From NCBI RefSeq assembly GCF_000511355.1, contig NC_023135.1:4020838-4084837 (forward strand): a stretch of DNA of 64,000 nt, in the 5' to 3' direction. Below are positions 9,351 through 18,752 of this stretch, piece by piece. Made by a program: the position numbers and the translations under genes. Numbering within the stretch: position 1 is the stretch's first letter; the number at the start of each line of letters is the position of its first letter. This DNA is from Leisingera methylohalidivorans DSM 14336. Its GTDB lineage: Bacteria > Pseudomonadota > Alphaproteobacteria > Rhodobacterales > Rhodobacteraceae. The notes beneath the pieces were generated by a model. That model was not told the DNA's origin. It worked only from the letters and a program-made list of their open reading frames with translations, and ran no database searches.

Positions 9351-9363
9351 GCATGATACATGC
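9351..9363. promoter_or_regulatory. Small palindrome in the regulator/dehydrogenase divergent promoter
   Basis: GCATGATACATGC is a 13-bp inverted repeat (five-base arms, three-base centre). It lies between the divergent starts of the GlxA-family gene (9334) and the acyl-CoA dehydrogenase (9414). A further GCATG occurs at 9331. It could be the operator of the local regulator, but AraC-type proteins often use direct repeats, so this is only a candidate. Confidence 0.35.
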
Positions 9364-9413
9364 GCGCAAGCCGCTTAACCTGATCCGCAACAGATTTGCA
9401 AAGGAAGACCGCC

Positions 9414-10577
9414 ATGCAGTTCGGGATGACCGAAGAACAATCGATGATCGTCGAGACCACCCGCGCCTTTGTGGAAAAGGAGCTGTATCCGCATGAGGCG
9501 GAGATCGAGCGCAGCGGCCATTTGGATATGGACGTGATCCGCGATGTGCAGAAGAAAGCGATGGAAGCGGGCCTCTATGCGGCCAATATGCCTGAGGAAG
9601 CCGGCGGCGCCGGCCTCGATACTCTGACCTGGCTGCTGTATGAAAAGGAACTGGGCCGCGCAAATTACGCGCTGCACTGGACCGGGGTGGCGCGGCCGTC
9701 GAACATTCTGCTGGCGGGTACGGAGGAGCAGAAGGAAAAGTACCTGTTCCCTTGCATGAAGGGTGAGAAATGGGATTGCCTGGCAATGACCGAGCCGGAT
9801 GCAGGATCGGATCTGCGCGGCATGAAGGCGACGGCGCGCAAGGACGGCGGTGACTGGATCCTGAACGGCACCAAGCATTTCATCAGCCACGCCGATATTG
9901 CCGATTTTGCCATCTGCTTCATGGCGACCGGCGTTGAAGATACCCCGCGCGGGCCGAAGAAAAAGATCACCGCGTTCTTTGTCGACAAGGGCACGCCGGG
10001 CTTCGAGGTGCGCGACGGTTACGGCAATGTCAGCCACCGCGGCTACACCAACGCGGTGCTGGAGTTCGACGACTGCCGCCTGCCGTCCTCCGCGATTCTG
10101 GGTGAAGTCGACAAGGGGTTCGAGGTTGCCAACACCTGGCTGGGCGCCACCCGGCTGCAGGTGGCCGCCACTTGCCTGGGCCGGGCGGAACGCGCGTTGC
10201 GGCATTCGGTTGAATACGCCGCCGAGCGCAAGCAGTTCGGTCAGCAGATCGGCAAGTTCCAGGGCATCTCCTTCAAACTCGCCGATATGGCATTGGAGTT
10301 AAAGGCGGCGAATCTTCTGACCTGGGAAGCCGGTTGGAAGTTTGATCAAGGCACTGTCACCGAAAGCGACATGTCGATGGCCAAGCTGAAAGCGACCGAA
10401 ATGCTGGCCATGGTCGCGGATGAGGCGATCCAGATTCACGGCGGCATGGGCCTGATGGACGAACTGCCGCTGGAACGCATCTGGCGGGACGCGCGGGTCG
10501 AGCGTATCTGGGAAGGCACCAGTGAAATCCAGCGGCACATCATCAGCCGCGAGATGCTGCGCGCCGTCGGAGGCTGA
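9414..10577 (+). CDS. Acyl-CoA dehydrogenase (CaiA/crotonobetainyl-CoA-type)
   Basis: An FAD enzyme that desaturates an acyl-CoA, passing electrons to ETF. The 387 residues show the normal acyl-CoA dehydrogenase order: helical N-terminus (EEQSMIVETTRAFVEKELYP), FAD-binding signature AMTEPDAGSDLRGMK, middle beta domain, and C-terminal helices with HGGMGLMDELPLERIWRDAR and WEGTSEIQR, where the catalytic Glu lies. The start at 9414 has AAGGAAG upstream. The following genes (Rdx protein, ADP-forming acyl-CoA synthetase, CaiD-like hydratase) run in the same direction with gaps of 3, 6 and 50 bp, suggesting one catabolic operon. The substrate is inferred, not shown. Confidence 0.93.
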   Translation: MQFGMTEEQSMIVETTRAFVEKELYPHEAEIERSGHLDMDVIRDVQKKAMEAGLYAANMPEEAGGAGLDTLTWLLYEKELGRANYALHWTGVARPSNILLAGTEEQKEKYLFPCMKGEKWDCLAMTEPDAGSDLRGMKATARKDGGDWILNGTKHFISHADIADFAICFMATGVEDTPRGPKKKITAFFVDKGTPGFEVRDGYGNVSHRGYTNAVLEFDDCRLPSSAILGEVDKGFEVANTWLGATRLQVAATCLGRAERALRHSVEYAAERKQFGQQIGKFQGISFKLADMALELKAANLLTWEAGWKFDQGTVTESDMSMAKLKATEMLAMVADEAIQIHGGMGLMDELPLERIWRDARVERIWEGTSEIQRHIISREMLRAVGG

Positions 10578-10580
10578 TCC

Positions 10581-10883
10581 ATGACCCCATCCGGGAAACC
10601 CACCGTCACAATTACTTATTGCATCGGCTGCAACTGGCTGTTGCGGGCGGGCTGGATGGCGCAGGAGCTGCTGCAAACCTTCCAGGATCAGTTGGGCGGG
10701 GTAACTCTGGTTCCTGGAGATTTAGGCGGGATCTTTGAGATCCATGTTGATAAGGAGCTGATCTGGGAACGCAAACAGGACGGCGGCTTTCCTGATGTGA
10801 AAGAGCTGAAGACCCGCGTGCGCGACCGGATCAATCCTGAACAAGACCTCGGCCATCTGGACCGTGGCAAGACCGGTGAATAA
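10581..10883 (+). CDS. SelT/SelW/SelH-family (Rdx) thioredoxin-like protein
   Basis: A 100-residue protein of the Rdx group. The redox motif C14-I-G-C17 sits in the first beta-alpha turn (TITYCIGCNWLLRAGW), and the family's GGIFEIHVD and DGGFPDVKELK motifs follow. In selenoprotein homologues the second position is selenocysteine; here both are cysteine. The ATG follows GGAGG, which overlaps the end of the dehydrogenase gene. The cellular role of bacterial Rdx proteins is poorly known. Its tight placement between an acyl-CoA dehydrogenase and an acyl-CoA synthetase is notable. Confidence 0.92.
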   Translation: MTPSGKPTVTITYCIGCNWLLRAGWMAQELLQTFQDQLGGVTLVPGDLGGIFEIHVDKELIWERKQDGGFPDVKELKTRVRDRINPEQDLGHLDRGKTGE

Positions 10884-10889
10884 GATCAA

Positions 10890-12917
10890 ATGCAGTCTCT
10901 AAACAGGCTTTTCCGCCCAAAATCCATTGCTGTGATTGGCGGCGGCGCATGGTGCCGTCTGGTGATCGAGCAATGCCAGAAGATGGGTTTTGAGGGCACC
11001 ATCTGGCCCGTTCACCCCAAGGCAGACGAGGTCGCGGCCCTGCCTGCCTTCAAGGATGTGGACAGCCTGCCGGAGGCGCCCGATGCTGCCTTCATCGGGG
11101 TGAACCGCTTTGCCACCATTGAGGTGGTGCGGGCGTTGTCGGCACGCGGCGCTGGTGGCGCGGTGTGCTTTGCCTCCGGTTTCCTGGAGGCTGCTGCAGA
11201 GGATGCGGAAGGCGCAGATCTGCAGGCGCTCCTCCTGGACGCGGCAGGGGAAATGCCCTTTCTCGGCCCCAACTGCTATGGTTTCATCAATTATCTGGAC
11301 GGTGCGCTGTTGTGGCCGGACCAGCATGGGGGCGCGCGGGTGGAGAAAGGCGTGGCGCTGGTCACCCAAAGCTCCAACATTGCCATCAACCTGACCATGC
11401 AGAAACGCGGGCTGCCCCTGGCCTATGCGGTGACCGCAGGCAATCAGGCGCAATCCGGCATCGCCGCGATTGGCGAAGCCCTGCTGGAAGATGACCGTGT
11501 CACCGCACTTGGCTTGCACATTGAAGGGTTCGGAGATTTGCGCGCGCTGGAGGCTTTGGCAGCACGCGCCCGTGAACTGGGAAAGCCGGTGGTGGCGCTG
11601 AAGGTGGGCAAATCAGCCGAGGCCCGGGCCGCAACTGTTTCTCATACCGCCTCGCTTGCAGGCGGTGACGCGGGGGCCGGGGCTTTGCTCTCCCGCCTCG
11701 GCATCCCGCGTCTGGATGATCTGCCGTCCTTTCTGGAGACGCTGAAACTACTGCATGTGACGGGTCGGCTGCCTTCGAACCGGATTGCAACCATCAGCTG
11801 CTCAGGGGGCGAAGCAAGCCTGGCCGCAGATACCGGACATGCGCGCAATGTCGAGTTCCCGGCGCTGAGCGAACGGCAGAAGACCGACCTGCGTGAGGCG
11901 CTTGGGCCGATGGTGGCCCTGGCGAATCCGCTCGACTACCACACCTATATCTGGCGGGATGCCGAGGCGATGACCCGGGCGTTTTCCGCGATGATGGACC
12001 CGCAGCTGGCAATGACGATGCTGATCGTGGATTTCCCGCGCGAAGACCGCTGTGATGCATCCGACTGGGAATGCGCCATTCAGGCGGCCATTGGCTCGCG
12101 CGAGCGGACCGGCGCCAATGTCGGTTTGGTGGCGACTTTACCGGAGCTGATGCCCGAGGATGTAGCGGCCCGGCTGATGGCAGCGGGTGTGGTCCCCTTT
12201 TGCGGACTCAGTGAGGCGATTTCGGCATGTGAGGCCGCGAGCCTGCCGCAGCTGCCAGCCCCGGCGCCGTTGCTGCTGCCGACGCCCGTGGTGGAACCCG
12301 ATTTGGTGCCCGAAGCGGAAGCCAAACGGCAGCTTGCGGATTATGGGTTGCGTATACCGCGCTCGAAACGCGCTGCCTCGGCGACCAATGCGCGGGCGGT
12401 GGCGGTGGATGTCGGCTTCCCCGTTGTTCTGAAAGGCGAGGGCGTTGCCCATAAGACAGAAGCCGGTGCGGTCGCGCTGAATTTGACAACTGGTCAGGAG
12501 GTAAGCGATGCGGCCTTCAACATGCCGGCATCGCGGTTCCTCGTTGAAGAAATGGTCATTGGTGCAGTTGCGGAACTGCTGATCGGTGTGGTCAAGGACC
12601 CGGCGCATGGCTTTGTCATGACGCTGGCCGCAGGCGGCACTCTGACCGAGCTGATGGAGGACAGCGCCTCCTTCCTGCTGCCGGCTTCGGATGCGGAGAT
12701 CAACGCGGCGCTCAACGCTCTGCGAATCTCCAGGCTGCTGGATGGCTACCGGGGCGCCCCGGCGGCGGACCGTGAAGCAGTTCTGCGGGCGATCCGTGCG
12801 GTGGAGGCCTATGTGACGGAAAACGCACTGGGTCTGGAAGAGATCGAAATCAACCCGCTTCTCTGCACGCCGTCTGACGCCGTTGCGGCAGACGCGCTGA
12901 TGAGGCGGAAATACTAA
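10890..12917 (+). CDS. ADP-forming acyl-CoA synthetase (acetate-CoA ligase family)
   Basis: Activates a carboxylic acid to its CoA thioester using ATP with ADP and phosphate as products. The 675 residues show a CoA-binding Rossmann domain (SIAVIGGGAWCRLVIEQCQK), succinyl-CoA-synthetase-like domains with the SHTASLAGGD motif around the phosphohistidine, and a C-terminal ATP-grasp domain (PVVLKGEGVAHKTEAGAV, LVEEMVIGAVAELLIG) ending in IEINPLL. Alpha and beta parts are fused in one chain. Context with the dehydrogenase and CaiD-like hydratase suggests it charges the pathway's starting acid, possibly a betaine. Confidence 0.9.
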   Translation: MQSLNRLFRPKSIAVIGGGAWCRLVIEQCQKMGFEGTIWPVHPKADEVAALPAFKDVDSLPEAPDAAFIGVNRFATIEVVRALSARGAGGAVCFASGFLEAAAEDAEGADLQALLLDAAGEMPFLGPNCYGFINYLDGALLWPDQHGGARVEKGVALVTQSSNIAINLTMQKRGLPLAYAVTAGNQAQSGIAAIGEALLEDDRVTALGLHIEGFGDLRALEALAARARELGKPVVALKVGKSAEARAATVSHTASLAGGDAGAGALLSRLGIPRLDDLPSFLETLKLLHVTGRLPSNRIATISCSGGEASLAADTGHARNVEFPALSERQKTDLREALGPMVALANPLDYHTYIWRDAEAMTRAFSAMMDPQLAMTMLIVDFPREDRCDASDWECAIQAAIGSRERTGANVGLVATLPELMPEDVAARLMAAGVVPFCGLSEAISACEAASLPQLPAPAPLLLPTPVVEPDLVPEAEAKRQLADYGLRIPRSKRAASATNARAVAVDVGFPVVLKGEGVAHKTEAGAVALNLTTGQEVSDAAFNMPASRFLVEEMVIGAVAELLIGVVKDPAHGFVMTLAAGGTLTELMEDSASFLLPASDAEINAALNALRISRLLDGYRGAPAADREAVLRAIRAVEAYVTENALGLEEIEINPLLCTPSDAVAADALMRRKY

Positions 12918-12967
12918 GGCTTCGGCCGCAAACATGAACGGCACTGCCCGTGCCAGGAGGAATTGAG

Positions 12968-13753
12968 ATGATCGAGAGCCCCGTGAAAACCCGCCGCGAC
13001 GGCGCCATTCTGGAAGTGACCTTGGACCGGCCTAAGGCCAATGCCATCGACCTTCAGACCAGCCGGGTCATGGGTGAGGTGTTCCGTGATTTCCGGGATG
13101 ATCCGGAACTGCGGGTCGCGATCCTGACCGGTGGCGGAGAGAAATTCTTCTGCCCTGGCTGGGATCTGAAAGCCGCAGCTGACGGGGATGCTGTGGACGG
13201 CGACTACGGCGTCGGCGGATTTGGCGGGCTGCAGGAGCTGCGCGATATGAACAAGCCGGTGATTGCCGCTGTGAATGGAATCGCTTGCGGCGGCGGGCTC
13301 GAGCTGGCGCTGTCGGCGGATTTGATCGTCGCTGCCGGTCACGCCACCTTTGCATTGCCGGAAATCCGCTCCGGCACCGTCGCGGATGCGGCGAGTGTGA
13401 AGTTGCCCAAGCGTATTCCTTATCACATTGCGATGGAGCTGCTGCTTACGGGCCGATGGTTTGATGCTGAAGAGGCGAACCGCTGGGGTCTGGTGAATGA
13501 GATCGTGGCGGCGGATCAGCTGATGGACCGGGTCTGGGAGCTGGCGCGGCTGCTCGCCTCCGGTCCGCCGCTGGTCTATGCTGCGATCAAGGAGGTGGTG
13601 CGCGACGCTGAGGATTCTAAATTCCAGGACGCCATGAACCGGATCACCCGGCGGCAGCTGCCGACGGTGGATGTTCTCTATGGGTCCGAGGACAATCTGG
13701 AAGGCGCCCGCGCCTTTGCTGAAAAGCGCGATCCGGTCTGGAAGGGGCGCTGA
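12968..13753 (+). CDS. caiD: Enoyl-CoA hydratase/isomerase family, carnitinyl-CoA dehydratase-like
   Basis: A 261-residue crotonase-fold enzyme. It has the oxyanion-hole segments GGGEKFFCPGWDLKAA and NGIACGGGLELALSADLIVAA, and the active-site region LPEIRSGTVADAASVKLPKRIP, which resembles CaiD (interconversion of carnitinyl-CoA and crotonobetainyl-CoA). Start at 12968 is set by an AGGAGG site. It closes the operon that begins at 9414. The exact substrate is inferred from similarity and neighbours; a general enoyl-CoA hydratase remains possible. Confidence 0.88.
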   Translation: MIESPVKTRRDGAILEVTLDRPKANAIDLQTSRVMGEVFRDFRDDPELRVAILTGGGEKFFCPGWDLKAAADGDAVDGDYGVGGFGGLQELRDMNKPVIAAVNGIACGGGLELALSADLIVAAGHATFALPEIRSGTVADAASVKLPKRIPYHIAMELLLTGRWFDAEEANRWGLVNEIVAADQLMDRVWELARLLASGPPLVYAAIKEVVRDAEDSKFQDAMNRITRRQLPTVDVLYGSEDNLEGARAFAEKRDPVWKGR

Positions 13754-13877
13754 CGCAGCGCGCCGTCAGCTGCGCTGCCAGGCCTAAGGCTGCGGATGGC
13801 ATCGCAGATGCCGCGCAAAAGCGCGGGCGCCCCCGCCTGCTTCTGGAATACCTGAAGTTGTCCCGGCTCAGTTGCAC

Positions 13878-13906
13878 CCAAATGCCGCGCTTTGCGCGGC
13901 GTTTGG
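13878..13906. terminator. Hairpin between convergent genes
   Basis: CCAAATGCCGCGC, loop TTT, GCGCGGCGTTTGG: a 13-pair stem with one wobble pair. It lies in the 190-bp gap between the convergent caiD-like gene and the methyltransferase gene. There is no run of T on either side, so intrinsic termination is only likely. The rest of the gap shows no gene. Confidence 0.45.
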
Positions 13907-13943
13907 GGCTCCGCCCGTTCAAAGGCGAAATGGCACAGGAGCG

Positions 13944-14588
13944 CTATACCTTTTGAAACAGCGCAATCAGGGCGGTGTCGTCCTTGTGTGCGCCCGATGC
14001 TCCTGGGCCATAGATGCACAGTTCAGGCAGAGTCAGACCCTTGATCCATTGCCCGCGCAGCAGCCGGTCGAAGGCTTCAGCAAACCCCGCCTTTTTGTAG
14101 AATCTGGCATTCACAGACAGCGCAAACCAGGCATCAGGTGCGGCCACCCGCAACAAGGCGGGCAGAACCTCGGGGCCGAGGTGGCCATGGGTGAAAGTGC
14201 CGGACGACACTACGCCGCGATAGCTGTTGCGCGGCACTGGGATACCTTCCAGAAGATCGGCCTCGATCACGTCGCGGTAGACGTCCTTGCGCAAGGCTTC
14301 GGCCAGCATGGCGGCGCTCAAGTCGGTGGCGTCGATGGGGCCGACTCCAAGCAGCTGCAGCGCCTGGCCGCAGAGGCCGGTGCCAGCGCCCGCGTCCAGC
14401 ACCGGACCCATTCCCCCGGCGGCGGCAAAAGCCTTGGCCGTCAACCCGGGCAGAAGATATCCCTGCCTGGCGGCGAAATCCTGATCGTATGTGCTGGCCC
14501 AGTCGCCGTAAAGGCGTTTGGAATCGGCAGGCGTCTGCACGGCATAGGCGTCTGAAAGTCCCGGCTTCTGTTTGTCCATGAACGCCAT
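13944..14588 (-). CDS. Class I SAM-dependent methyltransferase
   Basis: A 214-residue cytoplasmic protein with methyltransferase motif I VLDAGAGTGLCGQALQLLG near residue 63, and motif II/post-I features (IDATDLSAAMLAEA). It ends with FQKV. The acceptor is not predictable. Two in-frame ATGs (14588 and 14579) lie close together and neither has a strong ribosome site; the longer is used here. The divergent neighbour starts only 65 bp away, so the two genes share a compact promoter region. Confidence 0.85.
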   Translation of the reverse strand: MAFMDKQKPGLSDAYAVQTPADSKRLYGDWASTYDQDFAARQGYLLPGLTAKAFAAAGGMGPVLDAGAGTGLCGQALQLLGVGPIDATDLSAAMLAEALRKDVYRDVIEADLLEGIPVPRNSYRGVVSSGTFTHGHLGPEVLPALLRVAAPDAWFALSVNARFYKKAGFAEAFDRLLRGQWIKGLTLPELCIYGPGASGAHKDDTALIALFQKV

Positions 14589-14653
14589 GAAAAGGCGGAT
14601 CGGGATTCGAATCAACCCTTGCGCCCCGGGTCCGGCCAACGCATCTAGGAGCC

Positions 14654-15523
14654 ATGAGGAAAACACTGCTTTGTCTTGGATTTGGCTATACCGCGCGGGC
14701 GCTTGCGCCGCGCCTCCTGGCGCAGGGATGGCGGGTCATAGGCACCTCCCGCGAGACTGTGGCGGCCGATGGTGTGGAGATGATCACCTGGCCCGGGCAG
14801 GACGTGCCGCTGGATGGTGTAACCCACATTCTGAACTCGATCGGGCCGAACGCAGAGGGCGATCCGGTGCTTGCTGCGCTGGGTGATCAGATCACCGCTG
14901 CCACTGATCTGGAGTGGGTTGGCTATCTGTCCACAACGGCGGTCTATGGCCATCACGACGGCGCCTGGGTGGATGAAGACACGCCGGTCGCTCCCTCCAG
15001 TCAGCGCGGCTACTGGCGGGCCAAGGCAGAAGCACAATGGCAGGCAATCCCGGAGTTACCGCTGCATATCTTCCGCCTGGCCGGGATCTACGGCCCCGGC
15101 CGCGGTCCCTTTGCCAAGCTGATGGCAGGTAAAGCGCGGCGGATCATAAAGCCGGGGCAGGTATTTTCCCGCATCCACGTCGAGGACATCGCCCAGGTGC
15201 TGGCGGCCTCCATCGCGAGGCCCGAGCCCGGTGGCATTTACAATGTCTGCGACAACGACCCGGCCCCGCCGCAGGATGTGCTGGGTTATGCGGCGGAGCT
15301 GCTGGGCTTGCCGGTGCCGGCCGAAGTGCCCTTTGACGAGGCGGGCATGACGCCGATGGCGCGCAGTTTTTACGGCGAGAACAAGCGGGTCCGGAACCGT
15401 CGAATCAAAGCTGAGCTGGGGGTGGAACTGCTCTATCCCACCTACCGCGAGGGGTTGCGGGCGGTGCTGGAAGCCGAGGATATGGAGAGTTTCGTGCCGC
15501 CTGCGGAGCCGCCGGGCGTTTGA
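14654..15523 (+). CDS. NAD-dependent epimerase/dehydratase-like protein (YeeZ-type)
   Basis: A 289-residue extended-SDR-like protein. The N-terminus LLCLGFGYTARALAPRLLAQG is a Rossmann nucleotide-binding motif in the GxGxxA form. LSTTAVYGHHDGAWVDE and YWRAKAEAQW contain the expected Tyr and Lys region, and FRLAGIYGPGRGP follows. It resembles E. coli YeeZ, whose physiological substrate is unclear. TAGGAGCC precedes the ATG. No pathway can be assigned from the neighbours. Confidence 0.87.
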   Translation: MRKTLLCLGFGYTARALAPRLLAQGWRVIGTSRETVAADGVEMITWPGQDVPLDGVTHILNSIGPNAEGDPVLAALGDQITAATDLEWVGYLSTTAVYGHHDGAWVDEDTPVAPSSQRGYWRAKAEAQWQAIPELPLHIFRLAGIYGPGRGPFAKLMAGKARRIIKPGQVFSRIHVEDIAQVLAASIARPEPGGIYNVCDNDPAPPQDVLGYAAELLGLPVPAEVPFDEAGMTPMARSFYGENKRVRNRRIKAELGVELLYPTYREGLRAVLEAEDMESFVPPAEPPGV

Positions 15524-15643
15524 AGCAGATTGCCGGGGCGCCAATGTCCCGGCCGGCGCCTGCCGGCCCGTCAATCCGGCGGTTTGCCGCTGCCAAATCG
15601 GATAGGCGCATTTGCGGCCGCCCAGGATTGGTGCAGGGATAAG

Positions 15644-17572
15644 TTAAGCCCGCTTTTCGCCAATCGTTGCGACGCCCAGCACTTGCAGCACTTTGGCTTC
15701 GATCTGCGGTGCGTTCATCGCTGCAGTCTCATACATGTCCGCGGGGCTGGCCTGGTCGATGAAGGTATCAGGCAGAACCATCGAGCGGAACTTGAGGCCG
15801 CTGTCAAAAACGCCTTCCTCGGCCAGAAGCTGCGCCACATGGGATCCGAAGCCGCCCACCGCACCTTCCTCGATGGTGATCAACGCCTCGTGGTCTGCAG
15901 CCAGCTGCAGGATCAGGTCCCGGTCCAGAGGTTTCGCAAATCGGGCGTCAGCGATTGAGGGGGTGATGCCCTTGGCGGCGAGCGCCTCGGCAGCATTTTT
16001 GACTTCACCCAGGCGTGTGCCAAAGGACAGCAGCGCGACGCGTTTGCCCTGCTGGATCATCCGCCCCTTGCCGATTTTCAGCACTTCGGGGGTCTCCGGC
16101 ATCTCGACGCCTTCGCCTTCGCCGCGCGGATAGCGGAAGGCGATGGGGCCGTCGTCATGGGCGGCGGCAGTGGCGACCATACGGGCCAGTTCAGCCTCGT
16201 CGGCGGCGGCCATCACCACCATGCCCGGCAAGTTGGCCATGAAACCGATGTCGAAGCTGCCGGCATGGGTGGCGCCATCCGCACCTACCAGCCCGGCGCG
16301 GTCGATGGCAAAGCGGACCGGCAAGCGTTGGATCGCCACATCGTGCACCACCTGGTCGTAACCGCGCTGCAGGAAAGTGGAATACATCGCGCAGAACGGC
16401 TTCATGCCGCCGGCTGCCAGCGCCGCGGCAAAGGTCACGCCGTGCTGTTCGGCAATACCGACGTCGAAGGTGCGCGAGGGGTAGCGCTCTGCCATCAGGT
16501 TCAGCCCGGTGCCGTCGGGCATGGCCGCAGTAACGGCGCAGATCTTGTCGTCCTTGGCGGCCAGCTTCACCAGTTCATTGCCGAAGACCGAAGTGTAGGA
16601 AGGCGCGTTGGAGGGCGCTTTTGTCTGCTCACCCGTCACCATGTCGAATTTGGCGGTAGCGTGGCCTTTGTCGCGAGCGGCTTCCGCCGGGGCGTAGCCT
16701 TTGCCCTTTTTGGTGAGGACATGGACCAGAATCGGGCCAGTGGCGCGGGCTTTGACCGTGCGCAGCACAGGCAGCAGCTGGTCCATGTCGTGGCCGTCGA
16801 TTGGTCCAAGGTAGGAGAAGCCGAGTGCCTCGAACATTGTGCCGCCGACGGCCATGCCCTTAAGCATATCCTTTGCGCGTTTAGCACCTTCGCGGAAGGG
16901 CTCGGGCAGCAGCGAGACCGCACCTTTGGCGGCGGCTTTCAGCTCCTGGAAAGGCTCGCCCGCATAGAGCCGCGACAAATAGGAGGACAGCGCGCCCACC
17001 GGCGGTGCAATCGACATCTCGTTGTCGTTCAGGATGACGATCAGCCGCTTGCCCAGATGGCCTGCGTTGTTCATCGCTTCAAACGCCATGCCTGCCGACA
17101 TTGACCCGTCGCCGATCACCGCGATGGCGTCGCCGATGCCCTCGGGGATCACGCCGCCGAGGTCGCGTGCTACTGCAAAACCCAGCGCGGCGCTGATCGA
17201 GGTGGAACTGTGGGCGGCGCCAAAGGGGTCATATGAGGATTCGGAACGTTTGGTGAAACCGCTGAGACCGTCCTTCATGCGCAGGGTGCGGATGCGGTCG
17301 CGGCGCCCGGTCAGGATCTTATGCGGATAGCACTGGTGGGAGACGTCCCAGATCACCTTGTCCCGCGGGGTGTCAAAGACGGCGTGCAATGCAGTGGTCA
17401 GCTCGACCACACCGAGACCCGCGCCCAGATGGCCACCGGTGACAGAAACCGCCGCAATGGTTTCCTGCCGCAGCTCGTGGGCGACCTGAGCCAACTGTGT
17501 GTCAGACAGACCCTTCAGATCCGCGGGGCGCGCGATCTGGTCCAAAAGCGGAGTGTTCGGCCGGTCGGACAT
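15644..17572 (-). CDS. dxs: 1-deoxy-D-xylulose-5-phosphate synthase
   Basis: First enzyme of the MEP isoprenoid pathway: condenses pyruvate and glyceraldehyde 3-phosphate using thiamine diphosphate. The 642 residues show the transketolase-like order: [18 protein letters not shown], the TPP site [18 protein letters not shown] with a downstream NDNEMSI, then the pyrimidine-binding domain ([17 protein letters not shown]) and the transketolase C-terminal domain. AAGGAGACATC precedes the ATG at 17572; the longer frame is not needed. It is the last gene of the HDAC-xseB-ispA-dxs transcript, 49 bp after ispA. Confidence 0.97.
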   Translation of the reverse strand: MSDRPNTPLLDQIARPADLKGLSDTQLAQVAHELRQETIAAVSVTGGHLGAGLGVVELTTALHAVFDTPRDKVIWDVSHQCYPHKILTGRRDRIRTLRMKDGLSGFTKRSESSYDPFGAAHSSTSISAALGFAVARDLGGVIPEGIGDAIAVIGDGSMSAGMAFEAMNNAGHLGKRLIVILNDNEMSIAPPVGALSSYLSRLYAGEPFQELKAAAKGAVSLLPEPFREGAKRAKDMLKGMAVGGTMFEALGFSYLGPIDGHDMDQLLPVLRTVKARATGPILVHVLTKKGKGYAPAEAARDKGHATAKFDMVTGEQTKAPSNAPSYTSVFGNELVKLAAKDDKICAVTAAMPDGTGLNLMAERYPSRTFDVGIAEQHGVTFAAALAAGGMKPFCAMYSTFLQRGYDQVVHDVAIQRLPVRFAIDRAGLVGADGATHAGSFDIGFMANLPGMVVMAAADEAELARMVATAAAHDDGPIAFRYPRGEGEGVEMPETPEVLKIGKGRMIQQGKRVALLSFGTRLGEVKNAAEALAAKGITPSIADARFAKPLDRDLILQLAADHEALITIEEGAVGGFGSHVAQLLAEEGVFDSGLKFRSMVLPDTFIDQASPADMYETAAMNAPQIEAKVLQVLGVATIGEKRA

Positions 17573-17621
17573 GATGTCTCCTTGGGCTGCGCCAGGCAGG
17601 ATGCCGGGGCGTGGCACGGGG

Positions 17622-18506
17622 TTAGCTGTCGCGCGCAATAACGAAGCGCGCGGCTTCCTTCAAGGTTCCGGCGGCCGCGCCATAGGGGGAAAGGGCGGCA
17701 CAGGCCTCCTCGCACAGTTCCCTTGCACGTGCTTTGGCTTCTGTCAGGCCCAGCAACGAGACAAAGGTTGCCTTGCCGGCGTCGGCATCCTTGCGCACGG
17801 CCTTGCCGACCTTGGCGGCATCACCCTCGACATCCAAAATGTCGTCTGCGATCTGGAAAGCAAGGCCCAGGGCGCGTGCGTATTGCCGTAGCGGTGCCGT
17901 GTCGTCGCCCGCCAGCACAGCGCCGGCGGAGGCGGACCATTCGATCAGGCAGCCGGTCTTGCGGCCCTGCAGCCGGGTGATCTGCTCCAGCGTCAGTGGC
18001 CCGGCCGCGGTTTCCGCTGCAATATCCAGCATCTGGCCCGAGACCATGCCGTCCTTGCCGGAAGCTTGCGCCAGGCCGCGGATCAGGGTCAGCGCATGGG
18101 GGCCAACCTTGCGGTCCGCCAGCAGTTCAAAGGCAAAGCTTTGCAGGCTGTCGCCTGCCAGCACCGCCATTGACTCGTCCCATTTGCGGTGCACGGTGGG
18201 CTGGCCGCGGCGCAGATCATCGTCGTCCATGCAGGGCAAGTCGTCATGCACCAGCGAGTAGGCATGGATGCATTCGATGGCGAGGGCTGCCTCGATTGCG
18301 GCCTCCATTGAAACCCCATGCAGACTGGCGCTTTCCAGTACCAGAAATCCGCGCAGCATCTTGCCGCCGGTGACGGCGTAGCGCATGGCGGCGTGCAGCT
18401 CGTCACGGCCCGCCAGCCGCAGTTCCATATGTGCGGCGATGCGGGCCTGTGCGTCCTTCAGCGCTTGTGCAAAGGGGCGCGTTTGGGTGTCTGCTGCGGC
18501 GGTCAT
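17622..18506 (-). CDS. ispA: Farnesyl diphosphate synthase (polyprenyl synthetase)
   Basis: Elongates dimethylallyl diphosphate with isopentenyl diphosphate to C15 (or C20). The 294 residues contain the first Asp-rich motif [17 protein letters not shown] and the second [14 protein letters not shown] two-residue insertion in the first motif is typical of bacterial type-II FPP synthases. It is three bases downstream of xseB and upstream of dxs, an arrangement common in proteobacteria. C15 versus C20 product cannot be settled from sequence reading alone. Confidence 0.95.
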   Translation of the reverse strand: MTAAADTQTRPFAQALKDAQARIAAHMELRLAGRDELHAAMRYAVTGGKMLRGFLVLESASLHGVSMEAAIEAALAIECIHAYSLVHDDLPCMDDDDLRRGQPTVHRKWDESMAVLAGDSLQSFAFELLADRKVGPHALTLIRGLAQASGKDGMVSGQMLDIAAETAAGPLTLEQITRLQGRKTGCLIEWSASAGAVLAGDDTAPLRQYARALGLAFQIADDILDVEGDAAKVGKAVRKDADAGKATFVSLLGLTEAKARARELCEEACAALSPYGAAAGTLKEAARFVIARDS

Positions 18507-18509
18507 CGC

Positions 18510-18752
18510 TTAGCCGGCGTCCAGCGGCTGGGTGCCCTTGGGAGTGCCGTTCGCGTCCAGCGTGATGGCGGCGACCTTTTCCTCGGCGCGTTTCAGCTCG
18601 TCCTCGCAGCGCTTCTTCAGCGCGGCGCCCCGGGTATAGAGGTCGATCGAGGCATCCAGCGCCACGTCCCCGCGCTCAAGCTGGTCCACCACACCTTCCA
18701 GCTCGCGCATCGCCTGTTCAAAGCTCATCTGGTCTACGGGGGTCTCAGTCAT
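18510..18752 (-). CDS. xseB: Exodeoxyribonuclease VII small subunit
   Basis: An 80-residue helical protein that pairs with XseA to degrade single-stranded DNA. The core MSFEQAMRELEGVVDQLERG and SIDLYTRGAALKKRCEDEL are the XseB signature. Its ATG overlaps the stop of the HDAC-like gene (18749-18752), and ispA follows after three bases, so the genes are translationally linked. The xseA partner is not in this window. Confidence 0.95.
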   Translation of the reverse strand: MTETPVDQMSFEQAMRELEGVVDQLERGDVALDASIDLYTRGAALKKRCEDELKRAEEKVAAITLDANGTPKGTQPLDAG

